Below, one piece after another: positions 1 through 4,831 of a DNA stretch of 7,275 bases (its first letter is position 1; every line of letters starts with the position of its first letter). The stretch is taken from assembly GCA_945983195.1 (NCBI GenBank), contig CAMFSS010000101.1, forward strand, positions 1-7,275, given 5' to 3'. Source of the DNA: an uncultured Prevotellaceae bacterium. GTDB taxonomy: Bacteria > Bacteroidota > Bacteroidia > Bacteroidales > Muribaculaceae. The position numbers were made by a program, and so were the translations under genes. Below the pieces are notes generated by a model. The model did no database searches, was not told where the DNA came from, and saw only the letters and a list, made by a program, of their open reading frames with translations.

Positions 1-1281
1 ACTCAGTCCGATGTTGGTCGACGAGAGTTGGGGCAGTTTCTTCGCCAAATACATAACTATCTGCCTAGCATCTGATATCTCACGCTTGCGCGACTTGCCA
101 TAGAGCAGGTCGGTGTCAATGTTGTAGTGCGCGCACACAGTTTCGGCAATCAGCTCAAATGTCACCTGTCGCTTCGACACTTTCACGGCATTTGCCAGCA
201 CAGCACGTGCCAGGTCGATGGTAATGTCGTGATTGAGCATGGTGGCATGTGCAAGCAGCGACACCACTATTCCCTCAAGCTCTCGCACGCTGTCGGTGAC
301 ATTCGATGCTATGAAGTCAAGCACGTCACCTGGTATTGAGAGTCCGTCCTGATATGCCCTCATTGCAAGCACCTCGCGGCGCAAGTCGTAGTCGGGTCGA
401 TTAAGCTCCACCGTCATGCCCCACTTGAAGCGGTTGATGAGTCGTGGCATCATGCCGTCCATGTCGGTAGGTGGGCAGTCGCTCGAGAGTATCAGTTGCT
501 TCTGGTTTTGGTGCAGGTGGTTGAATATGTGGTAGAATGTGTTCTGGGTTCCGGTCTTGCCGGCAAACTCCTGAATGTCATCTACTATCAGCACATCTAT
601 GCTCTGGTAGAAGTTGATGAAGTCGTTAAACTTGTTCTGGCTCACTGCCGTGGTGTATTGGCGTTCAAATACCGGGGCAGTAAGGTAGAGCACGCGGCTG
701 CGCGGATTGTTCTCCTTTATCTTTATGCCTATCGCCTCTATGAGGTGTGTTTTGCCAACACCGGTCGGTCCGAAGATGAAAAGCGGGTTGAAGGTCTTGC
801 AGTTCGGGTTGTCAGCTATTGCCTTGCCTATGCTCACGGGCAGCTTGTTGCTCATGCTGCCACAGTAGTTCTCAAAGGTGTACTTAGGGTTGAGCTGAGG
901 GTCGATGTCGGCATACTCGATCTTCGCAAAGGGATTCGCCGGCTGCTGTGCCGCCTTCTCCACCTTATTTGTTAATATGGTGCTCTTGTTGAGTCCCTGA
1001 ACCTCTATATTGGTCTCCGGGCTCTTTACCACCGAATAGAGATAGCGCAACTTGAAGCTGTTGCCAAACACCTTTGTAAATATAGGCTTGAGAATATTGG
1101 CGTACTTCTCCTCAAGAGTCTCGGCAAAATAGAGCGACGGCACCTCAAGCAGTATCGTGTTGCGGGCATCATAGCCTTTATACACGATAGGCTCAAACCA
1201 AGCGTCAAACTGGGCCTGAGGCATATTATCCTTGATGATTTCAAGGCATTTGCTCCATCTGTTGTCGTTCATTTCTTGCAT
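1..1281 (-). CDS. dnaA: Chromosomal replication initiator protein DnaA (partial, C-terminal end outside window)
   Basis: DnaA is the AAA+ ATPase that binds DnaA boxes, opens the chromosomal origin and loads the DnaB helicase. I translated the reverse strand by hand: the frame is open for 427 codons to the window edge. Domain I (about residues 1-85) is followed by a linker and an AAA+ domain from about 135. This carries Walker A GPTGVGKT at 171-178, Walker B VDDIQ at 233-237, a sensor-like SSD, and the arginine-bearing segment NRFKWG near 283-288. Domain IV begins near 370 and includes ARQIVMYLAKKL. The final stretch, with the GGRDHTTV-type DNA-binding signature of the family, lies beyond the edge, so roughly 30-45 residues are missing. 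I chose ATG at 1281 over the in-frame ATG at 1272 because AGGA sits 6 bases ahead and the N-terminal length fits Bacteroidales DnaA. The gene is set apart by a 356-base upstream spacer, so it probably has its own promoter. Confidence 0.97.
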   Translation of the reverse strand, partial: MQEMNDNRWSKCLEIIKDNMPQAQFDAWFEPIVYKGYDARNTILLEVPSLYFAETLEEKYANILKPIFTKVFGNSFKLRYLYSVVKSPETNIEVQGLNKSTILTNKVEKAAQQPANPFAKIEYADIDPQLNPKYTFENYCGSMSNKLPVSIGKAIADNPNCKTFNPLFIFGPTGVGKTHLIEAIGIKIKENNPRSRVLYLTAPVFERQYTTAVSQNKFNDFINFYQSIDVLIVDDIQEFAGKTGTQNTFYHIFNHLHQNQKQLILSSDCPPTDMDGMMPRLINRFKWGMTVELNRPDYDLRREVLAMRAYQDGLSIPGDVLDFIASNVTDSVRELEGIVVSLLAHATMLNHDITIDLARAVLANAVKVSKRQVTFELIAETVCAHYNIDTDLLYGKSRKREISDARQIVMYLAKKLPQLSSTNIGLS

Positions 1282-1406
1282 TTACGTTCCTATTCTCGTT
1301 ACTTTTGGCGATACAAAATTTGCAAAAACATTTCAAATAAAAAAATCTGTTTTTATTTGTTTTTTAATTTTCTTATTAAACGTTCTGAATCTCAATCATT
1401 TGCGCA

Positions 1407-1439
1407 CTTAAAGTTTTACTTCTTAAAGTATCGCTTAAA
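1407..1439. repeat. Three short direct repeats of CTTAAA upstream of dnaA
   Basis: CTTAAA occurs at 1407-1412, 1422-1427 and 1434-1439. The first two are longer matches (CTTAAAGT) starting 15 bases apart. They lie about 126-158 bases upstream of the dnaA start, just beyond the A/T block. They could be a regulator-binding array or chance in A/T-rich DNA. The unit is too short to assign a function. Confidence 0.35.
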
Positions 1440-1457
1440 ACAATAACTTGAAGCGTT

Positions 1458-1475
1458 GCTGGTTTTCAGCTTTTT
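1458..1475 (+). other. Small hairpin followed by T5
   Basis: GCTG at 1458-1461 pairs with CAGC at 1467-1470 across a 6-base loop, and TTTTT follows at 1471-1475. The shape resembles a minimal intrinsic terminator read on the plus strand, but the 4-bp stem is too short to be sure. No plus-strand gene precedes it, so it may equally be part of a larger folded RNA or chance. Confidence 0.25.
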
Positions 1476-1520
1476 ACACCATAGACAGACTTCCCATAGT
1501 TGCTTTTGCGATATTGTGCA

Positions 1521-1539
1521 CGGCACTCCCTATGTGCCG
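1521..1539. other. GC-rich hairpin with 7-base loop
   Basis: CGGCAC at 1521-1526 is perfectly complementary to GTGCCG at 1534-1539, leaving a 7-base loop (TCCCTAT). Five of the six pairs are G-C, which stands out in an A/T-rich spacer. No T-run follows on either strand, so it is not a typical intrinsic terminator. It could be a structural element of a small RNA or a protein-binding inverted repeat. Confidence 0.4.
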
Positions 1540-1570
1540 ATTGAGTATTTGTTTTATAGACAATTACAGA

Positions 1571-1639
1571 AATCTTTGCACCGACGTTTATTTATACAAA
1601 TTCTAAATAAGCAATCGGTGCAGATTTGCCGTTTTTTTT
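1571..1639 (+). terminator. Long imperfect stem-loop followed by T8 (plus-strand polarity)
   Basis: AATCT (1571-1575) plus GCACCGA (1578-1584) pair with TCGGTGCAGATT (1615-1626), with a 2-base TT bulge. Inside, TTATTTA (1588-1594) pairs with TAAATAA (1604-1610), extended by a G-C and a G-T pair, around a 9-base loop. The whole element is a roughly 20-bp hairpin. On the plus strand it is followed, after 5 bases, by eight T residues at 1632-1639, as in an intrinsic terminator. The nearest transcribed gene (MCE) runs the other way: its stop codon is at 1638-1640 and its transcript reads A8 and then the hairpin, with no T-run after it. It may still protect the 3' end of the MCE transcript or stop antisense transcription, or it may end an unannotated plus-strand RNA. 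Confidence 0.5.
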
Positions 1640-2537
1640 AGAATATCTTGAACGTTACATAACGTTTCGGATTCTTGCGCAGATCCATGAAGAGCGAGTC
1701 GAGACTCACCACTGTGTGGTCGATGTGGTTGTAGAGTCCGCGGTCGTTGAGCAGAAGTCCGAGGCTCGAATCCGTGCCGTTCACCTTGTCGGTGATAAGC
1801 CGCAGATTATGTGTGGTCGCATTCAGATTATTCATCGTGGAGTCGATGGGCATCTGCTTCAGCGATGCCGAAACCTGGGCAAGGTCGGCAGTCAGTGCAT
1901 TGATGTTGCCGGTGATGCTGTCCACGTTGCTCACTATGTCGGGCACCTGACCGCCCATAATCGCCGTCAGTTGGCGGCTGCTGCGCTCCAGATTGGCTGT
2001 AATGGCATCAAGGCGGTCAATCGACTTCACAAGAGCCGGATTGCCTACCACCTTGTTGAGACTGGTGAGGACACTGTCGATTTTTGGCATTATGGCTGCC
2101 ACACTCGGAAGCAGCTCTTTGCTCACGTTGTCCATAAGTCCGGCTGCATTGCGCCCCGCAATCTCAGCACCCACCTCGTAGTATTGCGTGTTCTTTGCAA
2201 GCGAAAGCTCTATTTGCGCTGTGCCAAGCACATCGCTCTTGATGATAACCTCCGAGTTTACGGGAATCTTGAGTTCCTTGTCGAGGCTGAGCAGCACTCG
2301 CAGGTTACCGGTGTCGTAGTCGTAGATGATTTCCCGCACCAGTCCCACCTGGTAGCCGTTGATTGTCACAGGTGCGGAATCAGTGAGCCCGTCTACGGCA
2401 TCAAAATGGGCATAATAGAAATTCACCGGGGTAAACAGATTTATCCCCTTCAGATAGTTGAGGCCCCAGTACAGGCACGCCAGGCTCACCAGCACGGTGA
2501 CGGCAATTTTCACTTCCTTTGAAAAAAACTTCTTCAT
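1638..2537 (-). CDS. MlaD-like MCE family lipid-transport protein
   Basis: This 299-residue protein has a short basic N-terminus (MKKFFSKEVK), one hydrophobic anchor at about residues 10-28, then an MCE/MlaD domain at about 38-115. The domain is recognised by VTINGYQVGLV, IPVNSEVIIKSDVLGTAQIEL and the surrounding strands. The rest, to about 270, is a long amphipathic helical region rich in S, N, D and L that resembles the coiled tails of MCE proteins. MCE proteins form rings anchored in the inner membrane that carry phospholipids between membranes with an MlaE-type permease and MlaF-type ATPase. Neither partner is in the window. An in-frame TAA two codons upstream makes ATG 2537 the earliest possible start. 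It lies 74 bases after the amidase gene on the same strand with no terminator visible between, so the two are probably co-transcribed. The substrate cannot be told from sequence. Confidence 0.9.
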   Translation of the reverse strand: MKKFFSKEVKIAVTVLVSLACLYWGLNYLKGINLFTPVNFYYAHFDAVDGLTDSAPVTINGYQVGLVREIIYDYDTGNLRVLLSLDKELKIPVNSEVIIKSDVLGTAQIELSLAKNTQYYEVGAEIAGRNAAGLMDNVSKELLPSVAAIMPKIDSVLTSLNKVVGNPALVKSIDRLDAITANLERSSRQLTAIMGGQVPDIVSNVDSITGNINALTADLAQVSASLKQMPIDSTMNNLNATTHNLRLITDKVNGTDSSLGLLLNDRGLYNHIDHTVVSLDSLFMDLRKNPKRYVTFKIF

Positions 2538-2611
2538 TTCTTATTTTTCGAGTCTCGTTTGTTATTCTAATTGTTTGCTGTCAGCCTCCTGCTGCCTTTG
2601 GCTTCATTCGG

Positions 2612-3745
2612 CTACATTATTCGTTCTCCATTCTTGAAGGCTACTATAAATGCCTGCTTGAATAGCGGACGCACCTTCTCCTTTAGTATCTTGAGTGCAT
2701 CTTTCTCACTCCGGGCCTCTCCGTAGGTGTACTTCCACAATCCTTTGTCGCGGTAACATTCCACACCTTTCAGACCCTTGAACTCTGCCGAGCCATCACT
2801 CAGCTTCCTGCTGCTGGTGAGAAACTGCACCTTGTAGACCGTCGCCCCGGCGACGCTGTTCGCAGGCTTGAGCTCCTGCACAGTCTCTGCTCCTTCAGCT
2901 TCGCTGCTGCGCTTGGCATTGGTGTCCTTGTCCGGCTTCCCTACCCTGCTTTTTTTCGCAACCTTGCCTCCGGCATTCAAGCCGTCAAGGTACTTCTCAA
3001 AAGCATTGTAGAGAGCATTTGCCATCTTCTTCTTGCCGCTCTGCGAAGTGAGGAAATTCTCTTCCGTAGGGTTGCAAATGAAGTCAAGCTCCACAAGCAC
3101 TGCCGGCATACTCGTGCGTGCCAGCACCAGAAATCCTGCCTGCCTCACGCCATTGTCGGTTCGCCCTGCTGTGCGCACAAATTCGCGCTGCACCATCGTA
3201 GCAAAGTTCACGCTCTGCTCCATGTGTATATTCTGGCTCAGCTCAAACATTATGTACGACTCCGTACTCGCAGGGTCAAAGCCCTGGTATGTTGTGCTAT
3301 AGTCATCTTCAAGCGAAATCACCGAATTTTCGCGCTTCGCCACCTCAAGGTTCTCCTCACTGCGGTGAAGTCCGAGCGTGTAGGTCGCACTGCCGTGTAT
3401 CGTCTTGCGGTTCTTCGCCTTCTTGGCAATCGAATTTGTGTGTATCGACACAAACAAGTCGCCATTCCTTTTGTTGGCTATGTCGCAACGCTCCTGGAGT
3501 GTGAGATACACATCTTTGTCGCGTGTGAACACCACGTCTACACCATCAAGATTACGCTTCACCAGCTCTCCAAACTCAAGAGCCACTGCCAGATTGATAT
3601 TCTTCTCATAGCTGTGCACTCCAAGAGCTCCCTTGTCGCGCCCGCCATGCCCGGCATCAATCACCAGCGTAAACGCCCAGCAAGTTTGCGCCATCAGCAT
3701 TGCTGCCAGTGCAGAAACTATATGTAGCACATGGTGTCGAATCAT
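2612..3745 (-). CDS. N-acetylmuramoyl-L-alanine amidase (Amidase_3 family) with SPOR-like C-terminus
   Basis: This is a zinc-dependent periplasmic amidase that cleaves the bond between N-acetylmuramic acid and L-alanine in peptidoglycan, used in cell separation and wall turnover. It has 377 residues. A signal peptide covers about 1-24 (cleavage likely after CWA). The Amidase_3 domain covers about 26-253 with the expected zinc ligands: H33 in DAGHGG, E47 in YEKN and H102 in SIHTN. The catalytic glutamate is E219 in VLVELDFI. A charged, low-complexity linker (about 258-300) leads to a region at about 303-377 starting VYKVQFLTSS that resembles the SPOR fold, which binds denuded septal glycan. 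It is closest to the AmiA/AmiC type. It appears to be the first gene of a unit with the MCE gene. A matching -7 element lies 28 bases upstream of the start. No Shine-Dalgarno is seen, as is common in this phylum. Confidence 0.95.
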   Translation of the reverse strand: MIRHHVLHIVSALAAMLMAQTCWAFTLVIDAGHGGRDKGALGVHSYEKNINLAVALEFGELVKRNLDGVDVVFTRDKDVYLTLQERCDIANKRNGDLFVSIHTNSIAKKAKNRKTIHGSATYTLGLHRSEENLEVAKRENSVISLEDDYSTTYQGFDPASTESYIMFELSQNIHMEQSVNFATMVQREFVRTAGRTDNGVRQAGFLVLARTSMPAVLVELDFICNPTEENFLTSQSGKKKMANALYNAFEKYLDGLNAGGKVAKKSRVGKPDKDTNAKRSSEAEGAETVQELKPANSVAGATVYKVQFLTSSRKLSDGSAEFKGLKGVECYRDKGLWKYTYGEARSEKDALKILKEKVRPLFKQAFIVAFKNGERIM

Positions 3746-3773
3746 CTAAGCGTTCTTTTATACTTTCAAATTG

Positions 3774-3781
3774 CAAAATTA
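3774..3781 (-). promoter_or_regulatory. Candidate Bacteroidota -7 promoter element for the amidase gene
   Basis: Read on the minus strand this is TAATTTTG, an exact match to the Bacteroidota -7 consensus TAnnTTTG, 28 bases before the amidase ATG. This would give a short leader of about 20 bases. The nearest upstream TTTG (3807-3810) is 25 bases away, longer than the usual spacing of about 19-21, so the -33 half is weak. Confidence 0.4.
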
Positions 3782-3816
3782 GCAAATTACCCCTAATTTG
3801 AATCAACAAATTCTCA

Positions 3817-3825
3817 TTTTTCACA
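3817..3825 (+). promoter_or_regulatory. DnaA-box-like 9-mer
   Basis: TTTTTCACA fits the relaxed DnaA box TTWTNCACA exactly. Weaker look-alikes (ATATCCACC, ATTTTCACC) follow within 40 bases, each with two mismatches. In A/T-rich DNA such matches arise easily by chance. It is noted because dnaA lies 2.5 kb away. It is not enough to call an origin. Confidence 0.2.
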
Positions 3826-3892
3826 TTATATCCACCATTTTGACCAATATTTTCACCTTTTTCTGCGCACCCATTCCCATTTTACCCAATTC

Positions 3893-3944
3893 ATAAAATC
3901 CATTACGCCTCCAATTTACACCCGACTCGCAATAAAATCCATTA
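3893..3944. repeat. Pair of perfect 13-bp direct repeats (ATAAAATCCATTA)
   Basis: ATAAAATCCATTA occurs at 3893-3905 and again at 3932-3944, with start points 39 bases apart. Both copies lie inside the G-depleted spacer upstream of the aroE promoter candidate. The spacing is close to, but not exactly, four helical turns. They could be operator half-sites for a regulator of aroE or remnants of a duplication. The flanking bases differ, so the identity is limited to the 13-mer. Confidence 0.55.
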
Positions 3945-3995
3945 TTCCATCTCTTTTTCTTTTGCCCTTTTATGTTTTTTTTCAGGGTTTATGTG

Positions 3996-4003
3996 TAATT
4001 TTG
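3996..4003 (+). promoter_or_regulatory. Candidate Bacteroidota -7 promoter element for aroE-comEC
   Basis: TAATTTTG matches TAnnTTTG exactly and is the same 8-mer as the candidate for the divergent amidase gene. It lies 42 bases before the aroE ATG, giving a leader of roughly 35 bases. No clean TTTG is found at the expected -33 spacing, only a T-rich stretch at 3974-3982. Confidence 0.4.
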
Positions 4004-4045
4004 TGGCTGTACTGAAAATTTTTCTTTTTTAAGCTGAATCTTATT

Positions 4046-4795
4046 ATGGGTAATCACAAAATCTACGGCCTGATTGGCTTCCCGCTCGTTCATAGCTTCT
4101 CACGAAACTACTTCAACCAGAAATTTGAGGCTGAAGGCATCGATGCTGAATACCTCAACTTCGAAATCGACGACATAGGAAAAATAATGGAGGTTCTCAG
4201 CCAATACAATCAGCTCGCCGGACTCAATGTGACTATCCCATACAAGGAGCAAGTAAAACCCTATCTCGACGAAATCGATGACGATGCAGCCCAAATCGGT
4301 GCCGTCAACGTGATTAAGATTATCTACAACGGCGACGACATTAAGCTTAAAGGCTACAACAGCGATGTTGTCGGCTTCTGCGACTCACTGAAGCCCTTGC
4401 TCCTGCCGCACCACACAAGTGCGCTTATTCTCGGCACAGGCGGTGCTGCAAAGGCTGTGGCTCACGGATTGCGCAAACTTGGCATCGTACCTCAATTTGT
4501 ATCGCGCCGAAAGTCGGCTGAAACGTTCACCTACGAGGAACTGACTCGCTCTATCATCGCCGAGCACACGGTGATTGTCAACACCACTCCGCTGGGAATG
4601 TATCCCCACACGGACGAGTGCCCCGACATCCCTTACCGATTCATCTCGAAACGCCACATCTGCTACGACCTTATCTACAACCCCGACGAAACACTCTTCC
4701 TGAAAAATGCCCGCGAGCAGGGGGCTGTTACCAAAAACGGTCTTGAAATGCTTCTTCTCCAAGCTTTCAAGTCCTACGAAATATGGAACAGTTGA
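4046..4795 (+). CDS. aroE: Shikimate dehydrogenase (NADP-dependent)
   Basis: AroE reduces 3-dehydroshikimate to shikimate with NADPH in the cytoplasm, the fourth step of the chorismate pathway to aromatic amino acids. The 249-residue protein is a little shorter than the E. coli type (about 270). The N-terminal substrate domain carries the shikimate-binding serines in HSFS (S17, S19), NVTIPYK with catalytic K67, N88 in GAVNVI, and the paired catalytic aspartate D107 in GYNSD. The Rossmann domain has the dinucleotide loop GTGGAAK at 130-136, then NTTPLGMYP. A C-terminal Q239 in EMLLLQAF completes the substrate pocket. All key residues are present, so it should be active. It is followed 36 bases later by comEC in the same direction with no terminator between. 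The start has no Shine-Dalgarno but fits the family N-terminus. Confidence 0.96.
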   Translation: MGNHKIYGLIGFPLVHSFSRNYFNQKFEAEGIDAEYLNFEIDDIGKIMEVLSQYNQLAGLNVTIPYKEQVKPYLDEIDDDAAQIGAVNVIKIIYNGDDIKLKGYNSDVVGFCDSLKPLLLPHHTSALILGTGGAAKAVAHGLRKLGIVPQFVSRRKSAETFTYEELTRSIIAEHTVIVNTTPLGMYPHTDECPDIPYRFISKRHICYDLIYNPDETLFLKNAREQGAVTKNGLEMLLLQAFKSYEIWNS

Positions 4796-4831
4796 CGCGC
4801 CTGTGAAGCCACACCTTTAGCCTCTCTTGCC

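Larger units (their letters stand above)
1282..1637. other. Non-coding spacer upstream of dnaA, A/T-rich with several stem-loops
   Basis: These 356 bases between the dnaA start and the MCE stop codon contain no convincing gene. A 61-codon plus-strand frame at 1456-1641 shows no family features and runs through hairpins. From about 1318 to 1380 the DNA is almost entirely A/T with long homopolymer runs. From 1450 to 1640 there are three separate stem-loops, listed individually. The dnaA promoter must lie here. The only -7-like candidate I see on the minus strand is AAATTTTG at 1314-1321, one base off TAnnTTTG and without a well-spaced TTTG -33 element, so I do not call it. TTTTACACC at 1472-1480 is one mismatch from the relaxed DnaA box TTWTNCACA and could serve autoregulation, but a single near-match is weak. 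Confidence 0.75.
3746..4045. other. Divergent intergenic region, G-depleted on the plus strand
   Basis: This 300-base spacer separates the divergently transcribed amidase gene and aroE. No gene is visible in it. Between 3783 and 3973 I count 8 G against about 57 C on the plus strand, an extreme asymmetry not seen in the flanking genes. CCATT recurs at 3835, 3871, 3877, 3900 and 3939, mostly within short C-runs. Candidate -7 elements flank this block at 3774-3781 (minus) and 3996-4003 (plus), so most of the asymmetric block would lie between the two promoters and be untranscribed. Its function is unknown. Confidence 0.7.

Noticed and set aside
496..975. 159-codon plus-strand frame opposite dnaA
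   Set aside because: It lies antisense to the AAA+ core of dnaA, including Walker A and B, and has no recognisable features.
1314..1321. Candidate dnaA promoter -7 element (AAATTTTG on the minus strand)
   Set aside because: It misses the conserved first T of TAnnTTTG, and the nearest upstream TTTG is only 12 bases away, too close for a -33 element.
1456..1641. Possible 61-residue small protein in the spacer upstream of dnaA
   Set aside because: It has no start-site signal, an unremarkable composition, and runs through the strong stem-loop at 1571-1626. RNA structure explains the segment better than coding.
1626..2522. Long open frame (298 codons) on the plus strand antisense to the MCE gene
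   Set aside because: It covers almost exactly the MCE gene on the other strand, its translation shows no family features, and the minus-strand product has a clear membrane anchor and MCE domain. It is a shadow of codon bias.
2538..2611. Possible terminator or promoter between the amidase and MCE genes
   Set aside because: Only 3-4 bp complementary segments and no T-run are present, and no TAnnTTTG match was found. Co-transcription is the simpler reading.
3224..3727. 167-codon plus-strand frame opposite the amidase gene
   Set aside because: It mirrors the amidase catalytic domain, whose zinc ligands are intact on the minus strand. Nothing in the antisense translation is recognisable.
4796..4831. 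Possible terminator between aroE and comEC
   Set aside because: The 36 bases hold no stable stem and no T-run.
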